Shown here: in pieces, positions 35,187 to 44,364 of the stretch | Layout of the letters: each line of letters starts with the position of its first letter | Position numbering within the stretch: the stretch's first letter is position 1 | Source: JADKHC01 sp047600805 | Lineage (GTDB): Bacteria; Verrucomicrobiota; Verrucomicrobiia; Opitutales; Opitutaceae | DNA: 64,000 nucleotides | Direction: 5' to 3' | NCBI GenBank assembly: GCA_047600805.1 | Contig: JASGKG010000001.1 | Coordinates: 682,001 to 746,000, forward strand | Made by a program: the position numbers and the translations under genes | The notes under the pieces: model-generated | The model's input: the letters and a program-made list of their open reading frames with translations, nothing else | The model's database searches: none | What the model was told of the DNA's origin: nothing

Positions 35187-37904
35187 TTAAATTCTACCGT
35201 TCACTGCAGAACCGACGGCTTCCCGGCTGGTTTGCGCGATCGACTGCGATGCGATCGGCGATGAGTCTTCGGCCACGGCGATTGTGGGCGCAGAAAAGCG
35301 TGAAGGACTCCAACGCGGATCTTGATCTTCCGGCGTGGAGAAAAGCGCGGTGGCGATGTGTTCGCCGAGCTTGCGATAGCTTTCCCATTGGGCTTCGTCG
35401 AAGTATTGATCCGACGTCGGCTCCTGAGGAAACGAGGGCTGCGTCCGCTGATATTGGATCACGTCGACCGGTTCGTCACCACCCAGACTGGGCTTAATCA
35501 GGAGCAACCAGCAAATTTCATCTGTATCGAAATAACGGATGCGCGCCAGCAAGGCGTGACGACGCGTCGCTGTTGTTTGCGAGTAGTCAGGCGAAGCCTC
35601 TTCATTGAGCGCGGGGAAGTCTTCCGGCGCGCCGAACATATCGACCACGGACGGGTGCACGAGTTGTTCCAGCGAAGGCAGGCGGTGGCCGGGTTCTTTT
35701 TTATCGGCGTTTCGCGCGCGGCGGATGATTTCGATCTCCGCGCCGAAATCGGTGCGCGCTTTGCGCACGAGATTGGCGAGGTCGGCGAATTGGTACTGCG
35801 GATCGGCTCCGCAATCCGTGCAGACGATGAACGGCACGCGGCGGCGAATGAGTTCGTAGCACGCGGTGTTTTCAAAATGTCCACCGTCCGAAAGATACCA
35901 ATACCGACGAGCCGGCCCATGAAAACGTGCAAAGATTTCGTTCACCAGACAGGTTTGGACAGGCAATACGAAATTGAAGAGACGCCCCACCAGTTCGAGG
36001 AACGATGGCGGCGGTTTCACAGTACGGTCGCTGGGCGGGATTCCTCCGTCCCACCAATAACCTAGACGGACGTTGGCTAGACCGAGCAAAAGACTTAGGC
36101 CTAAATGCGTGCTCGAACCGAGGCCGGTAGTGAACGCTGCGCCCGAGATCGATACCCACCGGCCGAGCGAGAGCGCTTCCACGTGCTGAACGACGGCAGG
36201 CGCATGGTGCACGCTGTGTTCCGGCGGAGGTGGGTTCTTTGCATCGGATTGCAGCGCAGTGAACGGAGCTTCCTCGTGCCGGTTAATAGGACGGATCGGC
36301 CGCGTGGGGTCTTCGAACAATGCGCCGACCAAGTTTTGCTTCTTCTTCGATGCATCGTCGGCCCACAACGCGTGCGAAGTTGTTCCGACGGACAGCCCCG
36401 CCGGTCCAATTGCCATCGCCAAACCCTTGCGGTCGCAACGCTGGATCTGACTTTTTGCCGAGAGTGTCTCGTTCACCGTGACGTTGACAACGTGCAACGG
36501 CCCGCCGCGCGATTCGGGACGATATTCGTCCATGCAGAAATCGTCGCCGACGATAAGGTCAGTCATGCTGTAGTTCGCGGAGGCGCGTCTCTCTGGATTG
36601 GTTGCGCCGATGTAAGCTCGGCGCAGGCGCGCCGCGTAGACCTGCTGCAGCGACGAGAGGTTGACGAACGCGAAGCTGCGGCTGAACACGCAAGATAACA
36701 GAAGCGCTGCCGTGACAGCGAGGCTGAGCGCCCACGGATTGCTCATCAGCTGGATGCGCCCGCCACTTTCGACGGCTTCTGTATTCCACGCGAGTGAACA
36801 CGCCGCGACGGAGACACCGATGATGATCAACAAAATCCAAGTGAGTGCGGCAGCGAGCGCAACGGCGTTGAACGTGATCTTGAGGCGGCCCTTACCGAGC
36901 AGATTTTCGACGAAGACGTAGATTTTCGAGGCGAACCCGTAGAGTGCGAAGCCTGCGCCGGTCAGGCCAGCCCACATCGTGGGGAATGTGAAGTTCGTGT
37001 TGGCCCATTTCCAATAGGCGGTTTGTCCCAGCGAATCGACAACGCCGAAGATCAGCAGGATGACCGCGGGAATAAAGCCGACCACCAGAATGCTCGTGAG
37101 GCGGTTTTGCGCGTGGGTGACGAATTCACGATCTGAATACGCAGCCACCTTTTTGCTGAACAGTCCCGCGCAGGAGCGGATCGCTTTCATGAGCGGCGTG
37201 CACTGCGTGAGCCAATAACCAACTCCTCCCGGCAGCATCAGAAACGCGAACGGTATAGCGGGCAGAACCATCCATGGGCTCCACCAGATGCCAAGCACGC
37301 GATGCTGCCAGAGGAATCTCTCCACCTGCGTCCACGCGTGGAGCGTCATGAGGCTGGTGGAGAGTTCGGCGCGCAACAACACACCAAAACCAAAAAGGAG
37401 AAACGCAAACGTTAGCATCACGAGGTGCAGAGCGACCCAATTGCGCAACATTACGGCGGCGGCTATCCAGCCGTCTCCTGCGCCGTTGGGCGAAAGAAAG
37501 CGGCCGTTTTCTCGCAGCCAATCGACCGACCATGAGTTGTTGTCGGAAAGCTCGTGCTCTACTTCGTCGGCGCTGGCATTTTCGCGCGAGAAAGATGCTC
37601 CAAGAAAACTGCCGAAATAACCGCCACCGGAAACGGTCGATAAAAAGTCGATGCGACGAACGAGTTTCAAACGCGCTAGTGCCTGAAAGACGCCGACACA
37701 AAATGTCGCGCTGCGAATGCCCCCACCCGAGAGAGCGACCCCGACAAGAGGAGCGTTTGGGTTTATTTGATTTTGCGCGCGGCGGATGGAAATGCGTTCG
37801 GCTTCGGCGGCGCGCAAGGCGCGTGGATAGGCGTCCTCGAGGGAATCGGGTCGCGGCTGAACGACCGGAGCAGTATGTTTGCGGTGATCCATATTAGTGT
37901 CCAA
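35187..37904 (-). CDS. Multi-spanning patatin-like phospholipase
   Basis: A 905-residue protein with a patatin domain split by membrane segments. GVALSGGGIRSATF (about 55-68) is the oxyanion loop, S92 in STVSGGG is the nucleophile and D673 in LSDGGHFEN completes the Ser-Asp dyad. Between them lie five or six hydrophobic helices (about 152-175, 210-232, 270-292, 308-332, 345-370, 390-408), an unusual insertion for a patatin. Hydrolysis of membrane lipid acyl esters is the expected reaction. It starts 24 bases after the 492-residue cytochrome gene, so it belongs to that operon. An ATG at codon 5 is an alternative start. Confidence 0.88.
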   Translation of the reverse strand: MDTNMDHRKHTAPVVQPRPDSLEDAYPRALRAAEAERISIRRAQNQINPNAPLVGVALSGGGIRSATFCVGVFQALARLKLVRRIDFLSTVSGGGYFGSFLGASFSRENASADEVEHELSDNNSWSVDWLRENGRFLSPNGAGDGWIAAAVMLRNWVALHLVMLTFAFLLFGFGVLLRAELSTSLMTLHAWTQVERFLWQHRVLGIWWSPWMVLPAIPFAFLMLPGGVGYWLTQCTPLMKAIRSCAGLFSKKVAAYSDREFVTHAQNRLTSILVVGFIPAVILLIFGVVDSLGQTAYWKWANTNFTFPTMWAGLTGAGFALYGFASKIYVFVENLLGKGRLKITFNAVALAAALTWILLIIIGVSVAACSLAWNTEAVESGGRIQLMSNPWALSLAVTAALLLSCVFSRSFAFVNLSSLQQVYAARLRRAYIGATNPERRASANYSMTDLIVGDDFCMDEYRPESRGGPLHVVNVTVNETLSAKSQIQRCDRKGLAMAIGPAGLSVGTTSHALWADDASKKKQNLVGALFEDPTRPIRPINRHEEAPFTALQSDAKNPPPPEHSVHHAPAVVQHVEALSLGRWVSISGAAFTTGLGSSTHLGLSLLLGLANVRLGYWWDGGIPPSDRTVKPPPSFLELVGRLFNFVLPVQTCLVNEIFARFHGPARRYWYLSDGGHFENTACYELIRRRVPFIVCTDCGADPQYQFADLANLVRKARTDFGAEIEIIRRARNADKKEPGHRLPSLEQLVHPSVVDMFGAPEDFPALNEEASPDYSQTTATRRHALLARIRYFDTDEICWLLLIKPSLGGDEPVDVIQYQRTQPSFPQEPTSDQYFDEAQWESYRKLGEHIATALFSTPEDQDPRWSPSRFSAPTIAVAEDSSPIASQSIAQTSREAVGSAVNGRI

Positions 37905-37928
37905 TGGGACGATGAGGAACAGCGGGTG

Positions 37929-39407
37929 CTAGAGCGTTTTCAGATATTCGAGCAGAGCGTTTTTCTCCGCGGCAGGAAGCTCCGTGCCGTAGGTGTGACC
38001 CTGGTTGCCGTCGCCCCGGACGCTGACGTCGTGTTTCCCGCCCACACGCTCGGCTTCGGCGCCGGTGGTTACGAAACCGACATTCGCTGGGTCGTAAACA
38101 TCATAGCCGCGATAGAAAACTTTCGGACGGTGGGCGACGGGCTCCAAAAGATCGCGTAACGTCGGCACCGAACCATTATGTAGGTACGGCGCACGCATCC
38201 AAACGCCATCAAGGGGAGGAGATTGATAACACTCGATCTTTACCATGTTTGGGCGATCGATGTTGAACTCCTTCACGCGTCGGTTGGCTTCGTCAGCAGC
38301 CCCTTGGGTCCAAGTATCCACGCGCTCGCGATCGGTGCCGATGTCGGCGAGCTTAACCGGTTTGTTGGTGAGCTGGCCGCCCACGTCGTGGCACGAGGCG
38401 CAATGTTGCGCGTAGACCGGTTTACCTTGAGCGGCCAGCGCGGTGTCGATGGGGAAGGGATACTTTGGCGGTGGCTGTTCGCTCAAGAAATTGTCGAGAT
38501 CCTCCATGCGTTTCAGGAACCAATCGTGCCGTTGGAAACGCCAGATGAGCCGATCGAAGGGGGTATTGGGATCGGGCGCTGCGCCCAAACCGAGCGCAGA
38601 ATCGATCAAGACAGAGCGTACGGCTGGAGTATCACAGCTCCAGTTGAGATAAAGGCCGGGCCCCTTGCGGATCTTGAGATTCCAGACGGAGGGAAAATCA
38701 GCTTGGCCGGTGGACTCGTCCATGGACATGCTCGTCATGAAGTATTTGGTGAGGTTCATTGGATCGTCACGGCCCTTGCCCCACTGCGGCCAATGCGGCC
38801 GGTTCATCCACGCGAATTGCCTGTCTTGATCACGAAGCGCGTTGCGTGTGAAGGGCACGAGCAAGAAGCGATAGAGCAGCGTATCGACAAAAGAAAGATT
38901 CACCTCCCGCTTGATCGCTGCCGTGATCGTCTCGCCATTGAACCGTGGATCGTTCGCACACCGCGCAAGAAAACGGATCATGCCCTGAACGTCGGTCGTG
39001 TGCGACGGCGCGGCGGCGACGACGTGGATCTTATCGTCGGGACTGGCGCGCCAAGTGCCCGTGTGGCAAATCGCACAATTGTTCGCGATGCGCGGAAAAC
39101 CGATCGTCTGCTTCGAGAAGCCCGCGGGGATTTCCTTTCCTTCTTCCCAGACTAAGCCGAACGCCTTGTAACCGCCAGGGCCGGGCACGTATTCCGGAAA
39201 AACGCGCGGCAACACGACCCAAATCCAGTAGGGCAGGCCGCGCGAATTTTCTGCGCCGATAGAGCCGTATTTGAAACGTTCCTCTTCATTGGCGAACGCC
39301 GGTTGGGGGACAACGCGCATCAATTTGTACCAGCCGAAAATGCCGCCTCCGACGAGTAAGGCGAATATCACGACGACCCAGCGGATGCAGCGACGGGAGA
39401 TTTTCAT
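37929..39407 (-). CDS. Di-heme c-type cytochrome, membrane-anchored
   Basis: A 492-residue protein with one N-terminal membrane helix (about 8-28) that should leave the rest in the periplasm. Two CXXCH heme sites lie far apart: C111-H115 (CAICH) and C336-H340 (CASCH). The C-terminus carries RAPYLHNGSVPTLRDLLEP, a loop common in di-heme oxidoreductases of the MauG/cytochrome c peroxidase and RoxA groups, and ends ALLEYLKTL. It is a clear paralogue of the 640-residue protein: both share FKYGS near the start, LPYW or IPYW, and the heme 1 block. It probably carries out electron transfer or peroxide/dioxygen chemistry; substrate unknown. Confidence 0.88.
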   Translation of the reverse strand: MKISRRCIRWVVVIFALLVGGGIFGWYKLMRVVPQPAFANEEERFKYGSIGAENSRGLPYWIWVVLPRVFPEYVPGPGGYKAFGLVWEEGKEIPAGFSKQTIGFPRIANNCAICHTGTWRASPDDKIHVVAAAPSHTTDVQGMIRFLARCANDPRFNGETITAAIKREVNLSFVDTLLYRFLLVPFTRNALRDQDRQFAWMNRPHWPQWGKGRDDPMNLTKYFMTSMSMDESTGQADFPSVWNLKIRKGPGLYLNWSCDTPAVRSVLIDSALGLGAAPDPNTPFDRLIWRFQRHDWFLKRMEDLDNFLSEQPPPKYPFPIDTALAAQGKPVYAQHCASCHDVGGQLTNKPVKLADIGTDRERVDTWTQGAADEANRRVKEFNIDRPNMVKIECYQSPPLDGVWMRAPYLHNGSVPTLRDLLEPVAHRPKVFYRGYDVYDPANVGFVTTGAEAERVGGKHDVSVRGDGNQGHTYGTELPAAEKNALLEYLKTL

Positions 39408-39437
39408 AACGGTAGAGTGCAGTTGAGGCGACGCGCT

Positions 39438-41360
39438 TCAGAACGTCTTCAGATATTCAACGACGGCGTCTTTGTCGGTATCGGACAATTCGGTGCCGTA
39501 GGCTTTGCCTTCGTGGCCGAAGTTGCCGTTGCCGGGAAGAGTCGTGTTGAAGAGAAAATATTTTCGACCATTTTCCTCGGGAACATCGGTGAGGAAACCG
39601 ACGTTCTTCCGGTCAAAAACATCGTAACCACGATAAAACTTCGTCTGTCGCTTTTCCGAGGGCTCGAGGAGTTCGCGAAGGTTTGGAACGGAGCCGTTAT
39701 GAAGATAGGGCGCGCGCAGCCAAATGCCATCGAGGGGCTGGTTTGCATAACCGTTGGTTTTACGGAAATGGCTGAAACGCTCCTCCGGGTAGGCGGCGTA
39801 AAGTTGATTTTGATTCGCGCAGAGCTCGGGCGAGTAGGAGTCGAGGCGATGTCGGTCGGTGCCGATCTGGTCGATAGGCGTAACGAGGCCGACCTTTTCG
39901 CCTGAGAAGTCGGTACCGCTGCGCCCATGGCAGCTCGCGCAGTATTCGCGGTAGATCGGCTCGCCGCGTGCGGCACGTTGCTTGTCGATTTCGTAAGGAT
40001 AGGGCGGTGGCTTGGCGTCGTGAAGCCATCGCTCCATGCGCTTGATGGAAGGGCGATCGAGCGTGGGCGGAATGGCGCCGGTGCCGTAGGCGGCACTCCG
40101 GTTGCGCTCCTGGACGGAGTTGTTGTTGCCGTCCCAGTGCAGCCACATGCCCTCGCGTTTACCCTGATTCCAAACGGACGGCAGATCACAATTACCAACC
40201 CACTCACGTTCGGGCACCAGGTCCATGCGGAAATTCATGAGAACCTTCGGCGGGTTGAATGTATCCACTCGGCCAGGACCGGTGTCCGGCTCGCGATCCA
40301 TGAAGCGAAAACGGTCTCGGAGAAAGATCAGTCGCTCCTGAGCCAGTCCGAGCGCAATATAGCGCAAGAGTGCGCGGTTGATGAAATCGTCAGTCGAGCC
40401 CAGGCGTTTCATTTCGTAGCTGATGCGCTCAGGTGTGAATTTCTCGCTGGTGGCGCAGGCGAAAAGGAAGCGTTCGAACGCTTGAAGATTTACCGTGTTT
40501 GCCGGCATGCCGGTGATGATGCGTGGTGTTGAATCCGGCGTATCGCGCACTGTGCCGACGTGACAGGCGGCGCAGTTGAGAAATACGCGGTCGATGCCTT
40601 GTACGTTGCGTTTGGATACACCGACGGGCAGGTCTTTGTCGGTCGGGCGCGTGGGATCGAAGACGAAACCGAGCGATGCGTAACCCTGTTGACCGTTGGG
40701 CAACAGCTCGGGAAACAGGCTCGGCAGCGCTTTCCACACCCAATATGGGATGCCGGCATCGCGCTCACCGCCGGTCGAACCGTACTTGAAATGCTCCTCC
40801 AGATTAGAGTAGGTGACCGGTTCGTCTCGGTTGAGTCGGACCACCATGTAGATGGCGAAGACCAACAACAAAGTCGCCAGAGACGCCCACACGCGGCGCC
40901 AGCATTTCGCAGTCGGCCGGTATTGCTGGTCGACGGAAAACTTAATCAGCGGCTTTTTGTTTTGGCCGAAGTAGACTTGACCAAGGTAGAGACCCGGAGC
41001 GACCTGGCGGATTTCATCGCGGATGGGCCGGGCGAGGAGCGAGGTTTGCGAGTAGTCGATGACGATGCACTCCTTGCCGTCGAACCAGCTGCTGGATTGA
41101 TAAACCTTGGCTTTGATCGCGAGGAAGCTGAAGGCCGTGATTTTGTTGCGCAGGCTTTTGTCGATGGGATCGAAGACCTTGCCCTGCCAGAAGAACCAAC
41201 GCGCTTTCCAGGCAAGAAGCCGCGCCCAGAGCGAGCCCGGGAACACGATCGCTGTGCCGGTGCTATCTCCCTCGGGAATTGCGCCGGGAGGACTCGCACC
41301 GAAAAGGGTGTCGAGCTCTGAAGTGCTTTTCCGGAGGAGATCGCGCGCGGTGAGTGACAT
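39438..41360 (-). CDS. Di-heme c-type cytochrome fused to an N-terminal accessory domain
   Basis: A 640-residue protein. Residues 1-148 are cytoplasmic-looking and closely match the separate 164-residue protein encoded just upstream (shared FPGSLWARLLA-type, SSWFDGKECIVIDYSQTS and ARPIRDEIR segments). A single membrane helix spans about 158-176, then the cytochrome part has heme sites C263-H267 (CAACH) and C474-H478 (CASCH), RAPYLHNGSVPNLRELLEP and the end VVEYLKTF. The layout places the accessory domain inside and the hemes outside the membrane, which could couple periplasmic redox state to a cytoplasmic event. Gaps are 15 bases upstream and 30 bases downstream. Confidence 0.88.
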   Translation of the reverse strand: MSLTARDLLRKSTSELDTLFGASPPGAIPEGDSTGTAIVFPGSLWARLLAWKARWFFWQGKVFDPIDKSLRNKITAFSFLAIKAKVYQSSSWFDGKECIVIDYSQTSLLARPIRDEIRQVAPGLYLGQVYFGQNKKPLIKFSVDQQYRPTAKCWRRVWASLATLLLVFAIYMVVRLNRDEPVTYSNLEEHFKYGSTGGERDAGIPYWVWKALPSLFPELLPNGQQGYASLGFVFDPTRPTDKDLPVGVSKRNVQGIDRVFLNCAACHVGTVRDTPDSTPRIITGMPANTVNLQAFERFLFACATSEKFTPERISYEMKRLGSTDDFINRALLRYIALGLAQERLIFLRDRFRFMDREPDTGPGRVDTFNPPKVLMNFRMDLVPEREWVGNCDLPSVWNQGKREGMWLHWDGNNNSVQERNRSAAYGTGAIPPTLDRPSIKRMERWLHDAKPPPYPYEIDKQRAARGEPIYREYCASCHGRSGTDFSGEKVGLVTPIDQIGTDRHRLDSYSPELCANQNQLYAAYPEERFSHFRKTNGYANQPLDGIWLRAPYLHNGSVPNLRELLEPSEKRQTKFYRGYDVFDRKNVGFLTDVPEENGRKYFLFNTTLPGNGNFGHEGKAYGTELSDTDKDAVVEYLKTF

Positions 41361-41375
41361 GGCCGTTGGTTGCGG

Positions 41376-41870
41376 TCAGCTCGACTTGGGAAACGTCAGG
41401 GCGAAGTCGACCAAGCGCGTTTTGCCCCACCAGACTTTTCCCAAATAGAGCCGGCTTTGTGCATCAATCAGGCGGATTTCATCGCGGATCTTGCGGGCGA
41501 GGAACGAGGTCTTCGAGTAATCGAGTACGATGCACTCTTTGCCGTCGATCCAGCTCGAGGTGTAATAGACCCGTGCGACTATCGCGTGCGCGCCGACCGC
41601 CGTGATCTTGTTGACCAGCGTGGCGCCGTTTCCATCGGGGTTCGGCGTGAAGACCTTTCCTTGCCAGGCGAGCGCGTGAACAAAGCGGGCAATGATGCGG
41701 CTCCAGAGCGAACCCGGGCAGACGATCGCTTGGCCGTCGGCGTTGCCGGATGGAATTGGTCCTGCGGTGTGTTGTCGGAAAAGCAAGTCGAGCTGAGCTT
41801 GCGTGCGGCCGAACAGGTCAGCGATTTGCACGGGAGCGACGGGCGGCCGGGAGGTAGAAGTCGAGTTCAT
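41376..41870 (-). CDS. Stand-alone paralogue of the cytochrome accessory domain
   Basis: A 164-residue soluble protein with no signal peptide, unrecognised as a family. It matches residues 1-148 of the neighbouring cytochrome: QAIVCPGSLWSRIIARF, WQGKVF, VNKITA, SSWIDGKECIVLDYSKTS and ARKIRDEIRL all have counterparts there. The shared core WxDGKECIVxDYSxTSxxAR may define a small domain family. It lies between two cytochrome genes with gaps of 11 and 15 bases, so it is an operon member. Function unknown. Confidence 0.8.
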   Translation of the reverse strand: MNSTSTSRPPVAPVQIADLFGRTQAQLDLLFRQHTAGPIPSGNADGQAIVCPGSLWSRIIARFVHALAWQGKVFTPNPDGNGATLVNKITAVGAHAIVARVYYTSSWIDGKECIVLDYSKTSFLARKIRDEIRLIDAQSRLYLGKVWWGKTRLVDFALTFPKSS

Positions 41871-41881
41871 GGCAGATCGGG

Positions 41882-44026
41882 TTAAAGCGTTTTCAGGTAT
41901 TCGATGAGCGCGTGCTTATCGTCGTCGGGCAGCGAGGAGCCAAAAGTATGACCGCGGTCCTCCACGAGATCCGGACACTTGCTGACAGCGATGAGCGCAG
42001 GAGCGAGTTCGGCGCGCATGAGCGCCTTGGTGTCTTCCGGGCTGAGGTGTTGCACCTTCACCTGCAACAGCACGCGTTTGATTTTAAGGCAAAGCTCCAC
42101 GAGCTTTGCGGGGTCTGTATCTGGATCGATGTTAGCGAGCAGGTTGATCGGCGTACCCTCAGGAATTGGACCGATGCGGAAATAACCGTCGGTATCGAGA
42201 TGCGGCTTGAGCAACGTGCGTAGTGGCTCTGGCAATACTGTGGCCTGGATCTGCAAAGCGCATTCCTGGGACGTGCGCCAGATGGATTTTACGCCGAGGC
42301 GTTTTTCAGGCCAGAGCAGTTTCTCGACGGCATCGTTGAACGCCTCCATGCGTCCGGAGACGGAGGGGTCGCCGGTGAATTTGCCGAGGGAGTTGTTGTG
42401 GAAAAATGGCGCTGACGTCCAAATCGAGATAAGAGAAGCCGTGCGGTAATAGCCGGGGCCGCCTGACGGCGCTTTGAACTTTTCCATCGCATCGGAATAA
42501 GGATTGTAGAAATCGATTTCGCCGACTGTGGGCAGACCTTTGTAAGTGTCGGATGAGAAGTTGGCCCAGATATGTCCCTTCGTTGCGTTGGTGCCGAAGG
42601 CACGAGCGGCGTTGGTTTTGATCTTGGTAACGGGGTAGCGCGCTTCGTCGGAAAAGAAGTTGCCCTCCGCGAAGTCGTCTTTCAAAACCGCTTCTTTGAA
42701 CCAATTCTCGTCGGCGGCGCCTGCGGGTGGGCGTTTGCTGGAGTGACAGCCGGCGCAGCTGCCAGCGAACACGAGTTTGCCCCGTTTCAGCACTTCGGGA
42801 TCTTGCGTCATGAAGTCCTTGCCGCCCGGAGCGTCCGCGAGGTGAACCGGCTTCAGCCGCATGAAGAATTTTGCGATATTGGTGAATTTCTCCTGGGTCG
42901 CCAACCAGTAGACAGAGTTCTTTTGAGCCGTGGAGATCTCGAAAGGCTTTTGCGGCTTGAGGCCGATCAGGGCGTTGTGCTGCTGCAGCCAATGCTGCGA
43001 ATACATGCCGATGTTGATGTAGACGCGCAAGGTGGCGCCGGGTATGCCGACGGAGTCGGCGCCGTCTTTAAGCACATGCGGCACCTTCATGCGTTTTTCC
43101 ACCGTGGGAAGGAGCAAGGATTCACCAGAGATGTCCTCCTCGTGCGCGACGTCGAGGCGGCGCGCGAGCTCGAAGATCGGATTAATTGTATTCGGATTGT
43201 TGATATGGTCCGTGGCGATGCGCGAAGTGTCGGAGGTGCCAGGCGGTTGGGCTTTTAACATTTCCCAAAAAAGGCCGCCGGGCTTCACATTGGCTGCGAA
43301 GACACGGCCTTCGCGGATATATTGGTTGCCGATCGCGGACATGAGATTGTCCCAACGCGGGTTGACCGGATCAGCGGGGGGATTTGCAGGGTTGAAAGCG
43401 ATATGACACGAACCACACGAAGCCCCCACGCGGTACGGCCGGACGAGCTTCGGATCGACGGCGTAATCGGCGTCCTCGTAGAAGCGTTTTGCATCCCATT
43501 TCTTTTTTGCGGCCTCGTCGAAATCGGGATTGGGGAAGATGCGGAAACCCATGATGCCTGTCGGGCGGCCGTACACCTTTGGGTCGATGGCAGATGATTC
43601 GGGTTCGACTGCTTCGTCGATCCAGAGGCCGTATTCGTCGGGCTGGGCGGCTTGTTTGTATCCGGGCTGGTTGATCAGGCCCATTTCTTTGAAACGTTCG
43701 GAACGTCTGCGTGAGTCGATTGTTTTGAGCAGATCGATCAGGCCAAAACTCTCGCGCGACATGCGCTCCCAGAATTGTTCGTTGCCGCCGCACCAGAGGT
43801 TCCATGTGTTTCGGCCCTTGATTTCCTCTTCGGTTAAGGCGACTCCACCGTCCATCGGTTTGAAAACGTCGACGGCTAGTTCGGTAAAGTCTTCGGGCTT
43901 TCTTCCGCCGCCGTTATCCACAAGGGAGACGGACTTTTTTCGGGAGCAACTGAGCGCGAGAACGCTCAGCGCAAAAACCACGCATGCCACGCACGCGACT
44001 TTCCGAGGGGAGGGTAGTGTCGTCAT
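41882..44026 (-). CDS. Di-heme c-type cytochrome, probable lipoprotein
   Basis: A 714-residue exported protein, first gene of the minus-strand operon. The N-terminus is a signal peptide ending LALSC at residue 27, a relaxed lipobox, followed by SRKK; outer or inner membrane lipoprotein is plausible. Heme sites are C204-H208 (CGSCH) and C424-H428 (CAGCH). It is divergent from the two smaller cytochromes in its body but ends in the same way (GSSLPDDDKHALIEYLKTL), and SAPFFHNNSLG replaces the LHNGSVP loop. Its Trp/Met-rich middle may form a substrate cavity as in RoxA-type di-heme dioxygenases; that comparison is a lead, not an assignment. Confidence 0.87.
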   Translation of the reverse strand: MTTLPSPRKVACVACVVFALSVLALSCSRKKSVSLVDNGGGRKPEDFTELAVDVFKPMDGGVALTEEEIKGRNTWNLWCGGNEQFWERMSRESFGLIDLLKTIDSRRRSERFKEMGLINQPGYKQAAQPDEYGLWIDEAVEPESSAIDPKVYGRPTGIMGFRIFPNPDFDEAAKKKWDAKRFYEDADYAVDPKLVRPYRVGASCGSCHIAFNPANPPADPVNPRWDNLMSAIGNQYIREGRVFAANVKPGGLFWEMLKAQPPGTSDTSRIATDHINNPNTINPIFELARRLDVAHEEDISGESLLLPTVEKRMKVPHVLKDGADSVGIPGATLRVYINIGMYSQHWLQQHNALIGLKPQKPFEISTAQKNSVYWLATQEKFTNIAKFFMRLKPVHLADAPGGKDFMTQDPEVLKRGKLVFAGSCAGCHSSKRPPAGAADENWFKEAVLKDDFAEGNFFSDEARYPVTKIKTNAARAFGTNATKGHIWANFSSDTYKGLPTVGEIDFYNPYSDAMEKFKAPSGGPGYYRTASLISIWTSAPFFHNNSLGKFTGDPSVSGRMEAFNDAVEKLLWPEKRLGVKSIWRTSQECALQIQATVLPEPLRTLLKPHLDTDGYFRIGPIPEGTPINLLANIDPDTDPAKLVELCLKIKRVLLQVKVQHLSPEDTKALMRAELAPALIAVSKCPDLVEDRGHTFGSSLPDDDKHALIEYLKTL

Positions 44027-44364
44027 AAGCAGAAAATCCGACCAGTAGTGAAAAATGATAGGCCGCTACCTATGTATACCAAAATTAATACCCCATATTA
44101 CAAAAACTATCACACCTGTATGAGAAATTTTCTTAGGAAATCCGCCTGACGCAGACGGCTTGCAGTAACGGAGCCGAACTCCTCGCTCCACACCTTGTAT
44201 TGGATTTTTGCCTACAATTTGTGGGATGTCCGGGGAGGTTCGGGTTTACGACCCTACCGCAAATGGCTGCGCAGGAGCTTGCAGCACGCGGCCTTTCGGC
44301 AGCACTTGGTTCCGATACGCGGGAAACGAGCCAACGTGTCGCGCCAAACGGCGATGTTAACGCG
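44027..44364. other. AT-rich intergenic region upstream of cytochrome operon
   Basis: 338 bases between the start of the cytochrome operon and the end of the acyltransferase gene, both on the minus strand. Positions about 44050-44140 are markedly AT-rich compared with the rest of the window and probably hold the cytochrome promoter. No gene or clear operator repeat is seen. Confidence 0.45.
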
